A stretch of 64,000 nt of DNA from JANMDU01 sp043777675 (GCA_043777675.1 JAYWHR010000033.1:62001-126000); one strand, 5' to 3'; shown: positions 24,501 to 34,638, counted from the stretch's first letter. The notes: generated from the sequence alone by a model not told the origin. Program-made: numbers and translations.

Positions 24501-27500
24501 ATGGATTTTCCCAAACTGACCGCCGGCAAGCGATATACGATGCCGCGCCCCATCTCCAGCAGCGATGCGCTGATGCTGAGCGAATTCGCTGCGGAGCAAA
24601 AGCTTCGCGGGCACATCACAGCCATCGTGTGCGCGGATGCAGCCGATGCGCAGCGTTTGCAAGATGAAATGGTATTTTTTCAGCCGGGTTTGCGCGGCGT
24701 GATGTTTCCGGATTGGGAGACGCTGCCTTACGACACTTTTTCCCCACACCAAGATTTAATTTCTGAGCGGCTGGCCACGCTTTGGCGGATTTTACAAAGC
24801 AAGGATCGAAGCCATCCCGAAGCGGTAGACATTCTCTTCATTCCAGCAACGACTGCGCTTTACCGTATCGCCCCGCCTAGCTTTCTCGCCGCCACCACCT
24901 TCCAATTCAAAACCAAGCAAAAGCTCGACGAAGCAAAATTCAAAGCGCAGCTAACGCTGGCTGGCTACAACCATGTGAGCCAAGTAGTGAGCCCCGGCGA
25001 GTATGCGGTGCGCGGTGGCTTGATTGATCTTTTTCCGATGGGCAGCCTTGTGCCTTACCGCGTGGATCTGTTTGACGACGAGATTGACTCGATCCGCACA
25101 TTTGATCCACATAGCCAGCGCAGCCTCTATCCGGTGCCCGAAGTGCGCCTGCTGCCGGGCAGAGAATTTCCACTGCATGACGATGCGCGCAAACAGTTCC
25201 GCACGCAATGGCGCGAATTGCTCGACGGCGACCCAACCAAGAGCCGAATTTACAAAGACATGGCCGCCGGCATGGCCACCGCCGGCATTGAATACTACCT
25301 GCCACTTTTCTTTGACTCTTTGGCCACCATTTTTGATTATTTAGGCGACGCAACACTTGTACTGCACGGCGATGTGCAGCAAAGCTTTGATCGCTTTTGG
25401 CAAGATGCTAAAGAGCGCTATACGATGAGCCAAGGCGATCCAGAGCGCCCTGCTCTGCCGCCGGGCTCGCTCTTCCTCTCCAGCGAACAGTTTTACGGGT
25501 TTTGCAATGCTTTTGAGCAATTAGCCGTTAAAGATATTGCGGAAGACGCTACGGAATTTATAGCATCTAAGCTTCCCTATCTAGCTTCCCAGCGCGATAC
25601 CGAAGAGCCGCTGATTCAGCTCAAAGCGCATATTCAAACCACCAAGCATCGCGTGCTGATTGCCGCTGAGAGCGAAGGCAGGCGCGAGAGCTTGATGGAT
25701 TTTCTGCGCGCTAGCCATATCGTGCTGCCAGTGTTTGACAGCTTGGAAGAATTCCAGGCCAGTGATGAAAAAGCCGGCATGGCTGTTGCGCCGCTGGCCA
25801 GCGGCTTTGCTTGGAACGAAGGCGCGATTGACTTCATCACGGAGACAGAGCTGTTCGCTGCCGCTGGCACAGTACGCCGTAGAAAAAAACAAGAACAAGC
25901 TAGCGATGTGGAAGCACTGATCAAGGATCTTTCAGAACTGAAAGTCGGCGATCCGGTGGTTCACACGCAGCACGGCATTGGGCGCTACAAAGGCTTGGTC
26001 AATCTCGATGTGGGGCAGAAGAATCCTGACGGCTCTGCTGCGGTGCAAGAGTTTTTGCATTTGCTCTACGCAGATGACGCAACGCTTTATGTACCCGTGA
26101 GCCAGCTCCATCTGATTGGCCGCTACACAGGCGTATCCGCCGATGAAGCCCCGCTGCACAAGCTTGGCTCTGGCCAATGGGAAAAAGCGCGCAGAAAAGC
26201 TGCAGAGCAAGTGCGCGACACCGCCGCTGAGCTGCTTAACATCTATGCCCGCCGCGCCACGCGCCAAGGCCATGCTTTCCGCTATTCGCCAGATGATTAC
26301 GAGCGCTTTGCCAAAGATTTTGGCTTCGAAGAAACGCCCGATCAGCGCGCGGCCATTCATGCGGTGATTCAAGACATGATCTCACCTCGCCCTATGGATC
26401 GCCTCGTCTGCGGCGATGTGGGCTTTGGTAAAACGGAAGTCGCACTGCGCGCCGCCTTCGTCTGCATCACGGGCGGCAAGCAAGTGGCGCTGCTCGCGCC
26501 CACCACGCTGCTGGCAGAGCAGCATTTCCATACACTCACGGATCGTTTCTCTAAATGGCCTGTGAAAGTGATGGAGATGAGCCGCTTTCGCAGCGCTAAA
26601 GAAATCACGGCTGCACTAAAAGGCATTGCAGACGGAAGCGTAGACATCATCGTCGGTACACATAAGCTGCTCAGCGAAAAGACGAAATTCAAAAATCTAG
26701 GGCTTCTGATCATTGATGAAGAGCATCGCTTTGGTGTGCGCCATAAAGAAGCGATGAAAGCCTTTCGCGCCGAAGTGGATGTGCTCACGCTCACCGCCAC
26801 ACCGATTCCGCGCACCATGGGCATGGCGCTGGAAGGCATCCGCGATCTCTCCGTGATCGCCACCGCGCCGCAGCGTCGCTTATCAATTCGCACCTTCGTG
26901 CGCAACGAAGGCAATGGCGTGATCCGCGAAGCCGTGCTGCGCGAATTGAAGCGCGGTGGGCAGGTTTATTTTCTTCATAATGATGTGGCTACGATTGAAA
27001 ATCGCCTGCAACGGTTACAAGATATTTTGCCCGAAGCCCGCATCGCCGTAGCGCATGGCCAAATGCCCGAGCGCCAGCTTGAGCGCGTGATGCGAGATTT
27101 CGTAGCGCAGCGCTTTAACATCTTGCTCTGCTCCACGATTATTGAAACGGGCATTGATGTGCCAAGCGCCAACACGATTGTGATTTCACGCGCCGATAAA
27201 TTTGGCCTTGCTCAGCTTCATCAGCTGCGCGGCCGCGTAGGCCGCAGCCATCACCAAGCCTATGCCTATCTCATGGTGCCCGATACGGAGAGCCTCACCA
27301 AGCAAGCCACTCAGCGCTTGGAGGCCATTGTGCAAATGGAAGAACTGGGCTCTGGCTTTTATCTCGCCATGCATGATCTAGAAATTCGCGGCGCAGGCGA
27401 AGTGCTCGGGGAAAACCAAAGCGGCAATATGCTCGAAGTGGGCTTCCAGCTCTACAACGAAATGCTTGCCGAGGCTGTGCGCAGCTTGAAGGAAGGCAAA

Positions 27501-27983
27501 GAGCCCGATCTGCTCTCGCCATTGGCTGCGACGACTGAGATCAATCTGCACTCGCCAGCTTTGCTGCCCAGTGATTACTGCGGCGATGTCCATCTACGCC
27601 TGAGTTTCTACAAAAAACTCGCCACTGCAAAAACCAATGAGCAAATTGATACGCTGGTCGAAGAGCTCGTGGATCGCTTTGGCAAACTCCCGCAGCCAAC
27701 CGCTACGCTGATTGATGTGCACCGCCTGCGCGTGCTCTCCCAGCCTTTTGGTGTGCAAAAAGTTGAAGCGGCTCCCGCCGTGATCACGATCACCTTCAAG
27801 AAAAACGCCCCAATTGATCCTATGTCGATCGTGCGCCTGATCCAGAAAAATCGCCACATCAAGCTCGCCGGCAATGAAAAGCTGCGCATCGAGCGCGAGC
27901 TGGCGGAGCCCAAAGATCGCGCTCAAATGGTGCGGGATGTGCTTCGCAGCTTGGGCTCACCCATCAAGGACACGGTAGCTTGA
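24501..27983 (+). CDS. mfd: Transcription-repair coupling factor
   Basis: This 1160-residue ATPase removes stalled RNA polymerase and recruits UvrA. The N-terminal UvrB-like module includes LPYDTFSPHQDLISERLATL and GEYAVRGGLIDLFP. The RNA-polymerase-interacting domain begins near VGDPVVHTQHGIGRYKGL. The RecG-like motor has Walker A GDVGFGKTEVALRAAF, the DEEH box in LIIDEEHRFGVRH, TLTATPIPRTM, and the Q-R motif region HQLRGRVGRS. The C-terminal TRCF domain is present. The ATG at 24501 is the family start. Confidence 0.97.
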   Translation: MDFPKLTAGKRYTMPRPISSSDALMLSEFAAEQKLRGHITAIVCADAADAQRLQDEMVFFQPGLRGVMFPDWETLPYDTFSPHQDLISERLATLWRILQSKDRSHPEAVDILFIPATTALYRIAPPSFLAATTFQFKTKQKLDEAKFKAQLTLAGYNHVSQVVSPGEYAVRGGLIDLFPMGSLVPYRVDLFDDEIDSIRTFDPHSQRSLYPVPEVRLLPGREFPLHDDARKQFRTQWRELLDGDPTKSRIYKDMAAGMATAGIEYYLPLFFDSLATIFDYLGDATLVLHGDVQQSFDRFWQDAKERYTMSQGDPERPALPPGSLFLSSEQFYGFCNAFEQLAVKDIAEDATEFIASKLPYLASQRDTEEPLIQLKAHIQTTKHRVLIAAESEGRRESLMDFLRASHIVLPVFDSLEEFQASDEKAGMAVAPLASGFAWNEGAIDFITETELFAAAGTVRRRKKQEQASDVEALIKDLSELKVGDPVVHTQHGIGRYKGLVNLDVGQKNPDGSAAVQEFLHLLYADDATLYVPVSQLHLIGRYTGVSADEAPLHKLGSGQWEKARRKAAEQVRDTAAELLNIYARRATRQGHAFRYSPDDYERFAKDFGFEETPDQRAAIHAVIQDMISPRPMDRLVCGDVGFGKTEVALRAAFVCITGGKQVALLAPTTLLAEQHFHTLTDRFSKWPVKVMEMSRFRSAKEITAALKGIADGSVDIIVGTHKLLSEKTKFKNLGLLIIDEEHRFGVRHKEAMKAFRAEVDVLTLTATPIPRTMGMALEGIRDLSVIATAPQRRLSIRTFVRNEGNGVIREAVLRELKRGGQVYFLHNDVATIENRLQRLQDILPEARIAVAHGQMPERQLERVMRDFVAQRFNILLCSTIIETGIDVPSANTIVISRADKFGLAQLHQLRGRVGRSHHQAYAYLMVPDTESLTKQATQRLEAIVQMEELGSGFYLAMHDLEIRGAGEVLGENQSGNMLEVGFQLYNEMLAEAVRSLKEGKEPDLLSPLAATTEINLHSPALLPSDYCGDVHLRLSFYKKLATAKTNEQIDTLVEELVDRFGKLPQPTATLIDVHRLRVLSQPFGVQKVEAAPAVITITFKKNAPIDPMSIVRLIQKNRHIKLAGNEKLRIERELAEPKDRAQMVRDVLRSLGSPIKDTVA

Positions 27984-28687
27984 GCAATTTGCCTTCCGGC
28001 TTAGCGAGGGAGCAGCCCTATGCGCCTCCGCTCGATACTGGCCTGCAGATCGTTTATCAAGACGACTATTTGATTGCCATCAACAAACCGGCTGGCCTGC
28101 TCTCGGTACCGGGCAGAGGTGAGGATTTGCAAGACTGTGCTTTACATCGTGTGCAATTGCGTTACGCCACAGCCTTGCTTGTCCATCGGCTTGATGAAGC
28201 CACGAGCGGTTTACTGCTTTTTGCTCTATCACCCGCCATACAAAAAACAATGGGTGCAGCGTTTGAAGCGCGGCAGGTGCAAAAAATTTATCACGCTTGG
28301 GTCCATGGCACAGACTTACCCGAGCACGGCGTCATTGATGCACCGATTGCGGTGGATTGGCCAAACCGCCCATTGCGCAAGATTGATGCGCAAACCGGTC
28401 AAAGAGCCATCACGCATTTTCAATCACTATCAAAAAATGAGCAATCTGCGCATATTTTATGCCGGCTAGAGCCGCAAACAGGCAGAACTCACCAGCTCAG
28501 AGTGCATATGCAGCACATTGGGCACCCCATCGTGGGGGATCGCTTGTATGGCCTAAAACTGGGCGATGCGCCTCGTTTGATGCTGCATGCGAGTGGTCTG
28601 AAATTTGCTCATCCGCTGCAGGATGGAAAACTCATTGAGCTGGCTAGCAGGCCACCTTTTTTAGCATCAGATCTCTCAGGAGCTTGA
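27980..28687 (+). CDS. RluA-family pseudouridine synthase
   Basis: The 235-residue enzyme has the catalytic motif VHRLDEATSGLLLFA, in which Asp attacks the uridine, plus INKPAGLLSVPG and the C-terminal EPQTGRTHQLRVHMQHIGHP. There is no S4 domain, as in the short RluA/TruC-like members; rRNA versus tRNA target is undecided. The TTG start overlaps the mfd TGA, suggesting coupled translation. A dispersed repeat copy encodes about EQSAHILCRLE just before the QTGRTHQLR motif. Confidence 0.9.
   Translation: MSNLPSGLAREQPYAPPLDTGLQIVYQDDYLIAINKPAGLLSVPGRGEDLQDCALHRVQLRYATALLVHRLDEATSGLLLFALSPAIQKTMGAAFEARQVQKIYHAWVHGTDLPEHGVIDAPIAVDWPNRPLRKIDAQTGQRAITHFQSLSKNEQSAHILCRLEPQTGRTHQLRVHMQHIGHPIVGDRLYGLKLGDAPRLMLHASGLKFAHPLQDGKLIELASRPPFLASDLSGA
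28428..28469 (-). repeat. Dispersed repeat copy inside the pseudouridine synthase gene
   Basis: On the minus strand, TAGCCGGCATAAAATATGCG then CAGATTGCTC and a TTTTTTGATA tail. It is antisense to the gene. Confidence 0.8.
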
Positions 28688-31078
28688 GCGATTTTCATCC
28701 ACACTGTTGCGCAGAGCCGTCTGTGCCACAGCATCGAGTGCTTTGTCCACTAGTCGGCCATCCGAGATCATGCGGATCAAGCCCTGTGAGCACAGCTTAT
28801 CCATCGTGCGCTTACTCATGGAATGCGCCTTACCGCCGCGAGAGACAAACATGAACAGGCTGCGCATGGGAGAAGCCCAAGTCAGTTGCGCGCGCACCCA
28901 CGCACCGTCTAGCATGAGCTCTACCCAAGAGCCAATAGGAATGTTCACGGTCGCTTCTGGTGTGAGCGCAATGAGATCAGACGCCGCAGAATGTGAGCTC
29001 ATATCGATAGGTATCACTACCTGCTCATTGACAAAACCAGCCCCCGACACTTCGCTTTGCGCAAGCCAAACGGGCGCATCTTTGGCATCGTTTTGAGAGT
29101 TACTGAAATCACCAAACAGGCCGTCTGGCTCTGATGACGCTGCCACCTCTTGCACGTCAACCACAGGCGCGTCTGCACTCGCTGCATAAAGCGCTTGAAG
29201 TTCAGAACGATCAAAGGCCGCTTGAGCTTCATCAAACTGCGACGCAGTCACCTCTGCATCTTTAGCTTGTTGCACAGCGGCTGCACTGACTGCACTGACT
29301 GGTACGGCTGCCTGTGGCCTACCGCCCTCTAGCGCCACCTCATGAAGCTCGATCAACTCTGCGAAAAAATCTGTGATGCGCTCTGGCGGAAATTCGATAA
29401 TCACCAAGCCTTGACGAAGCTTGGCCAACATACCAGGAATCAATTGCACCAGACGTTTGCGATTGCGCCTAGCCTTAGAAGCTTGTACGCTCCAAAATAG
29501 TTCGGTGACCAAGCTTTGGTAGCCTTGAGGATCAGTGCGGCCATCGGTGCAACGCAACTGACTCTCTGCCACGGCATGCGCCCAAGGGCCACATACAAAA
29601 TCCAACACCATCTGGGGCACCGCAATACCTTGAGCAAGTTGGCGAAATTCTTGAGCAACAAATTGAGCAATCGTATTGCGCTGCTCGGCGTGCAAAAGCG
29701 CTCGCGCAGCTTCCTGCCGACGCACGTTTTCCTCAACATCCAGCTTGGCCCACATAGCCGCTAGGCGATCCATCACTTCGCCGAACGCTAACTGAACCGC
29801 CTCACCCGCAGCAGTTTTTCTATTGAGCATCGAAATGCTCTGCTCAACCGATTGTAAAAAAGGTTCGTAGCCCTCTTCGTGCTCATACGAGAAGCCTAAG
29901 CTTCGATTGGTTACAGCGTCTAGAAACTGGCGCGCAGCGTGTTGTTTATCACTGAAGAAGCGGCCATCTTCTTGCGCAATTTGCATCAGCATGGGCTCAA
30001 GACCTTGCAGATGTGCTCGCACTTTCGGCATCAAGCGCTCATCCTGAAGCAAGTTATCCAGCATCAGGCGCACGACCTCTTCACCCAACTGCTTACCCAG
30101 TTCGCGGCCATCTTTGAGAGCCATTCGTACCTGTGCGGCTTTTCGCTTCGCATCCAACAGCGGATCTGTTTTGGCTTTCTCTGCCTTCTTCTCAAGGCGT
30201 TGCACCATCGCTTCGACTTGGCGCATATCCTGAAGTGCCACAACTGAGGCTGGCACCGTATGCAGAAAATCCGGCGAACGGTGGTTATCGCTATCGAGCT
30301 CACCAGAGAGCAAACGGCGTAATTTATCGAGCGTGAGCATGGTACGCGCCACTGAATTGCTCAAGCTACTGGGTTTGGCTTTTGCCACATTGGGCACAAG
30401 CACTGATTGAGAAGAAGAGGCCTCTTCAACGCCACATGATTTGAGCCACTGGCATAAATCGGCGTAGAGTTTATTGAGTAGCAATCCCATGCGCGCGGAT
30501 AAGTGCCCAATGATCGCACCGCGGATTTCAGCATCTGGCACTTGATCTGCAATGCAATCACGCAGGGCACGTGCAAACATTTCTGGCCGCAGCGGATTGA
30601 TTTGCGATTGCACGGTGATCCATCCCAATAGCGAGCTTGCAAGCGCGTCTAGGGTAGGCATCAACTCATCCGTCTGAGAAGTGATCTCTTGCATCGCACT
30701 AGCAACCTCAATGCTGGCATCCAGATCAACATCGTCAAATAGCTTGAGATCTTCAAAGCGCATGAGCTGCGGAGACTGCGCAGATGCGCCTACGCCCAAG
30801 TAAACGTAATACTGCAAACGTTCTACAAACACTTCAGCAACCACTTGGCGATGCATCATGAGCTGGTTGACGAAGGCTTGCACCGAGGCAGGGAAATTTG
30901 GCTTAACCCAATTGGAGCCTCTAGCGGACTTATCTTCTTTTCCAGATAAAGCATCTAAACATTTTTCAATCAGACCAGGAGCTTGATCCAATGTCACTTC
31001 CAGACATTGGCGAAGTGTTACCCTCGCACCAAATGGCTCATCAATGACACCTAAGGGATGAAAGCGTGATGAAGCCAT
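28676..31078 (-). CDS. DUF1631 family protein
   Basis: The 800-residue cytosolic protein is largely helical with a basic coiled-coil-like middle (MVQRLEKKAEKAKTDPLLDA). The C-terminal domain holds GSWVELMLDGAWVRAQLTWA and SLFMFVSRGGKAHSMSKRTM, characteristic of DUF1631 and reminiscent of PilZ-like beta folds, so nucleotide or c-di-GMP binding is a speculation worth noting. An acidic low-complexity linker separates the halves. It converges on the pseudouridine synthase gene with a 12-bp overlap. No function is established. Confidence 0.85.
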   Translation of the reverse strand: MASSRFHPLGVIDEPFGARVTLRQCLEVTLDQAPGLIEKCLDALSGKEDKSARGSNWVKPNFPASVQAFVNQLMMHRQVVAEVFVERLQYYVYLGVGASAQSPQLMRFEDLKLFDDVDLDASIEVASAMQEITSQTDELMPTLDALASSLLGWITVQSQINPLRPEMFARALRDCIADQVPDAEIRGAIIGHLSARMGLLLNKLYADLCQWLKSCGVEEASSSQSVLVPNVAKAKPSSLSNSVARTMLTLDKLRRLLSGELDSDNHRSPDFLHTVPASVVALQDMRQVEAMVQRLEKKAEKAKTDPLLDAKRKAAQVRMALKDGRELGKQLGEEVVRLMLDNLLQDERLMPKVRAHLQGLEPMLMQIAQEDGRFFSDKQHAARQFLDAVTNRSLGFSYEHEEGYEPFLQSVEQSISMLNRKTAAGEAVQLAFGEVMDRLAAMWAKLDVEENVRRQEAARALLHAEQRNTIAQFVAQEFRQLAQGIAVPQMVLDFVCGPWAHAVAESQLRCTDGRTDPQGYQSLVTELFWSVQASKARRNRKRLVQLIPGMLAKLRQGLVIIEFPPERITDFFAELIELHEVALEGGRPQAAVPVSAVSAAAVQQAKDAEVTASQFDEAQAAFDRSELQALYAASADAPVVDVQEVAASSEPDGLFGDFSNSQNDAKDAPVWLAQSEVSGAGFVNEQVVIPIDMSSHSAASDLIALTPEATVNIPIGSWVELMLDGAWVRAQLTWASPMRSLFMFVSRGGKAHSMSKRTMDKLCSQGLIRMISDGRLVDKALDAVAQTALRNSVDENRSSS

Positions 31079-31103
31079 AGTGAATCAATAAAAATCGCTA
31101 GCT

Positions 31104-32765
31104 CTAGGCAAGCGCTTTGTAGCGCACGCGTTTTGGCTTGGCACCTTCTTCGCCCAACCGCTTTTTCTTGTCCGCTTCATATTCTTGATAATTACCATCG
31201 AAGAATACCCATTGCGAGTCACCTTCGCAAGCAAGGATGTGCGTAGCAATGCGGTCTAAGAACCAGCGATCATGGCTGATGACCATCACAGTGCCTGCAA
31301 ATTCGAGTAAAGCATCTTCCAAAGCACGCAAGGTCTCGACGTCCAGATCGTTCGATGGCTCATCTAGCATCAGTACATTGCCGCCTGCAATCAGTGTCTT
31401 GGCCAAGTGCAAGCGCCCGCGCTCACCGCCGGAGAGGTTGCCCACACGCTTTTGCTGATCGCTGCCTGAGAAGTTAAATCTGCCGCAATAAGCGCGGCTG
31501 GCCACGGTGAATTTGCCGATTTGCAGCATATCCAAGCCACCAGAGATGTCTTCCCACACTGTCTTCTCGTTGGCCAAGCTGTCACGATTTTGATCCACAA
31601 AAGCCATTTGCACCGTGGAGCCAATTTTCACCGTGCCGCTATCAGGCTGCTCTTTGCCCGAGATCATTCGAAAGAGCGTGGATTTACCCGCGCCGTTAGG
31701 CCCGATGATGCCCACAATTGCGCCGGCGGGCACTTTAAAGCTCAGGTTATCAATTAAAAGGCGATCACCAAAGGCTTTCGATACGCCGGTGAACTCAATC
31801 ACCTCATTACCCAAGCGCTCGGCCACAGGGATGAAAATTTCCGAGGTTTCGTTACGCTTTTGATATTCTTGACTGGAGAGCTCTTCAAAGCGCGCAATAC
31901 GCGCCTTGGATTTAGCTTGACGACCTTTCGGATTCTGACGCACCCAATCGAGCTCTTTCTTCAAAGCTTTGGTGCGCGCTTCTTCGCCTTTCGCCTCTTT
32001 GGCTAAGCGATCGGTTTTCTGCTCCAGCCAAGTGGAATAGTTGCCCTTCCACGGAATGCCTGAGCCGCGATCCAACTCCAAAATCCATTCGGCGGCATTG
32101 TCAAGGAAGTAACGATCGTGCGTGATGGCCACGACAGTGCCTGAAAAACGAGCCAAGTATTGCTCCAGCCAATCTACGGATTCAGCATCCAAGTGGTTGG
32201 TTGGCTCATCGAGTAGCAGCATGTCGGGTTTGGAAAGCAGAAGTTGACACAGCGCCACGCGACGCTTCTCACCACCGGAGAGCTTACCAATGATGGCATC
32301 CCACTCAGGCAGGCGCAGCGCATCAGCTGCAATTTCCAGCGCATGGCCCGTATCGTCGCCCGCTGCAGCAATGATGGCCTCGAGCTCTGCTTGTTCAGCA
32401 GCGAGCTTGTCAAAATCAGCGTCTTCAGCACCGTAATCTACGTATACCTGCTCCAGCCGCGCCTTGGCTGCGAGCACCGCGCCCATTGCGCTCTCTACCG
32501 CTTCGCGCACCGTGTGCTCGGCATTGAGCTGTGGCTCTTGTGGCAAGTAGCCCACTTTGATGCCCGGCATGGCAATCGCCTCCCCTTCGATCTCTTTATC
32601 GACTCCGGCCATGATTTTGAGCAGCGTAGATTTACCTGAGCCATTGAGGCCAAGCACACCGATCTTGGCGCCTGGGAAAAACGAGAGCGAGATATCCTTC
32701 AAGATATGGCGCTTGGGTGGCACAATTTTGCCGACCCGATTCATGGTGTAAACGTATTGAGACAT
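31104..32765 (-). CDS. ettA: Energy-dependent translational throttle protein EttA (ABC-F)
   Basis: The 553-residue ABC-F ATPase binds the ribosomal E site and gates the first elongation step by ADP/ATP ratio. There are two cassettes with Walker A GLNGSGKSTLLKIMAG and GPNGAGKSTLFRMISG, signatures LSGGEKRRVAL and LSGGERGRLHL, and no membrane part. The arm and linker between them are basic (KGRQAKSKARIARFEEL). The start MSQYVYTMNRVGKIVPPKR fits EttA. It is separated from DUF1631 by 25 bp and probably precedes it in one transcript. Confidence 0.95.
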   Translation of the reverse strand: MSQYVYTMNRVGKIVPPKRHILKDISLSFFPGAKIGVLGLNGSGKSTLLKIMAGVDKEIEGEAIAMPGIKVGYLPQEPQLNAEHTVREAVESAMGAVLAAKARLEQVYVDYGAEDADFDKLAAEQAELEAIIAAAGDDTGHALEIAADALRLPEWDAIIGKLSGGEKRRVALCQLLLSKPDMLLLDEPTNHLDAESVDWLEQYLARFSGTVVAITHDRYFLDNAAEWILELDRGSGIPWKGNYSTWLEQKTDRLAKEAKGEEARTKALKKELDWVRQNPKGRQAKSKARIARFEELSSQEYQKRNETSEIFIPVAERLGNEVIEFTGVSKAFGDRLLIDNLSFKVPAGAIVGIIGPNGAGKSTLFRMISGKEQPDSGTVKIGSTVQMAFVDQNRDSLANEKTVWEDISGGLDMLQIGKFTVASRAYCGRFNFSGSDQQKRVGNLSGGERGRLHLAKTLIAGGNVLMLDEPSNDLDVETLRALEDALLEFAGTVMVISHDRWFLDRIATHILACEGDSQWVFFDGNYQEYEADKKKRLGEEGAKPKRVRYKALA

Positions 32766-32890
32766 GGGGATTTAGCCTGTACAGCAAGCTGCACGCGGTC
32801 AGTTATTCTGGTGAAAGATGCATTGTATGCAATGCACACCAAGAATGCGCTTGAAAAGCGGAGTTTTGCGTCAGCGCTAAAAATACCCAT

Positions 32891-32920
32891 AAAAAAACCC
32901 GCTTGTGGCGGGTTTTTTTA
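32891..32920. terminator. Bidirectional rho-independent terminator
   Basis: AAAAAAACCCGC-TTGTG-GCGGGTTTTTTT: a strong stem with A/T tracts on both sides. It lies 17 bp after the stop of the lysine-rich peptide gene, so it most likely ends that transcript. Confidence 0.85.
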
Positions 32921-32936
32921 TTAGAAAAGCAACCAA

Positions 32937-33002
32937 TTACTTGGCCGGAGCCTTCTTAGCAGGCTTTTTGGTTTTCTTTGGCTTGGAAGTAGCGTTGTTC
33001 AT
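32937..33002 (-). CDS. Lysine-rich 21-residue peptide gene
   Basis: An ATG at 33002 opens a 21-codon frame ending in TAA at 32937. The peptide is MNNATS followed by KPKKTKKPAKKAPAK, more than 40 percent lysine with KKP/KKA repeats like the tails of histone H1-like proteins. A clear Shine-Dalgarno GGAGAA sits five bases before the ATG and a strong terminator follows the stop, so the frame has the full punctuation of a gene. A role in nucleic-acid binding is inferred from charge only. It is a monocistron between ettA and a divergent ABC-type gene. Confidence 0.65.
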   Translation of the reverse strand: MNNATSKPKKTKKPAKKAPAK

Positions 33003-33186
33003 ATCAATTCTCCAAATATAAGGATTTATGTGATGCTAAGCCGGATGGCTTCGCCCCAATGACCTGATTCCTTTGCGGCATGCCGTTTTAAGTTTCAAGC
33101 TTTTTTCATAACGCCGCATCACCAGAACGGTTGACACGCCATATACGAATTGGTGATTATAGTCAGCGATAATTACCAGAAAACAC

Positions 33187-34638
33187 ATGCCAGCAATCCA
33201 TAGCCCCCCCGTGACCAGCTTTAGACGCCGAGAATTTTTACGGCTGCTCATGGTTTCGCCTTTCTATTGCATGATGGCTTTGCTTATCGTTGAGGCAGGC
33301 TTGGCAGCAGCAACCACAGCTTTAATCATTCAGGCCAGCTACGATGTTGCTCAGCAAGACTTCTTAATTTCTGATTTTGCTTGGATTGTGGCAGCGCAAT
33401 CAGCCTCCTACATTGTGGGAGCTAGCAGCTGGATCTTCGCCGAGCGCGCAGGCTTTGGCGCATACGGCCGTTATATGCTGCGCTTTGCCAAAGACAATCG
33501 TGCTCAGACCGCCTTATTGGCTGACCGCGAGCAGCGAGAGCAAGTTGAGCCCTTTCTCACCAATGAGACATTTCACACTTTGTTTGAATTGATCTACGAG
33601 CTGGAAGCAGATTTCAAGCTGTTTTTTAGCCTCGTTTTCAATAGCATCGTGTTGGGTTATGCCATTGATGCTGGGTTGCCTGTCGTCTACGCCTTTGTTT
33701 TTGTTTCATTGCTCATCTTGCAATGGTTTGTGCGTAAACCGGTGGCTGCTGCCTATCTCTCTCAGCAGCGCGAGACCAATCGCATGACGGCACATACCTA
33801 CACCGCTTGGGACAACATCACCAGTGGCAACCGCTACAACTTTCGCCTTTGGCACGCTGGCTTCAAAGAACGCTTACGATGCGCACTCAAGGCGCAAATA
33901 CGAGCCATCATGGCGCGCGAAATCATTGCCACAGTGAGCGGCATTTTTGCTTTGATCGTTGTGTTTTCGTACTTAGCTTGGGTGGCTGGGCACAACGTGG
34001 GTGACAGTGCATTACTGATTGCGCTGGCCGCAACCCTACCTAGGCAAATCGATTTGTCTTACAACGTCCACGGCTTGGCCTCTGGATGGAACGATCTGCT
34101 GGCAGTGTGGACGCGCATTGGCGGCGTGTGCGCTGCGATGAATCCTGCGCCTGATGCTGATTTCAATCAACGCATTCGTTTTGACGGCGTGAGCTTGGCA
34201 CGCGGCTCGCAAGTTTTGCCCTGCTCAAATGTAGATATTGCTGCGCATCAAGTGCTCTCTGAGCCCACAGGGCGGATTTTGGTGCGCGGGGGCAATGGCA
34301 TGGGCAAATCGAGTTTGCTGGTGGCTTTGAAGGTGCGCTTTGGATCCGATGCTTTTTATTGGCCGACCAGCGATAAATTGTCTTTCGCGTTTTTGAAAGG
34401 CCAAGAAGAGCAGGAAGATGATAGCGAGCCAGCGAGTGGCTCGGGGGGCTTTTCCTCGGGCGAGAAGCAAATGCGTAGCTTGCATGAAATTAGCTTGAAG
34501 ACGCAAGCCAAGGTGTATTTGCTGGATGAATGGGATGCGAATTTAGACAGTAAAAACCGCGCCTTGGCGGAGCAACTCGTGGCTGGCTTAGCAGCTCGGG
34601 CCGTGGTGGTGGAAATCTCTCACCGAGATCGAGTTTGA
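33187..34638 (+). CDS. Atypical half-size ABC transporter (membrane + ATPase)
   Basis: The 483-residue protein has an N-terminal membrane region of about six helices (such as FYCMMALLIVEAGLAAATTA and FALIVVFSYLAWVAGHNVG), then a short C-terminal ABC domain from about residue 325: Walker A GGNGMGKSSLL, a variant signature FSSGEKQMRSL and Walker B VYLLDEWDANLD, where the usual aromatic or Pro after DE is Trp. The ATPase is only about 150 residues and lacks much of the helical subdomain. Substrate and direction are unknown. The stop overlaps the convergent MobA-like gene by 19 bp. Confidence 0.75.
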   Translation: MPAIHSPPVTSFRRREFLRLLMVSPFYCMMALLIVEAGLAAATTALIIQASYDVAQQDFLISDFAWIVAAQSASYIVGASSWIFAERAGFGAYGRYMLRFAKDNRAQTALLADREQREQVEPFLTNETFHTLFELIYELEADFKLFFSLVFNSIVLGYAIDAGLPVVYAFVFVSLLILQWFVRKPVAAAYLSQQRETNRMTAHTYTAWDNITSGNRYNFRLWHAGFKERLRCALKAQIRAIMAREIIATVSGIFALIVVFSYLAWVAGHNVGDSALLIALAATLPRQIDLSYNVHGLASGWNDLLAVWTRIGGVCAAMNPAPDADFNQRIRFDGVSLARGSQVLPCSNVDIAAHQVLSEPTGRILVRGGNGMGKSSLLVALKVRFGSDAFYWPTSDKLSFAFLKGQEEQEDDSEPASGSGGFSSGEKQMRSLHEISLKTQAKVYLLDEWDANLDSKNRALAEQLVAGLAARAVVVEISHRDRV

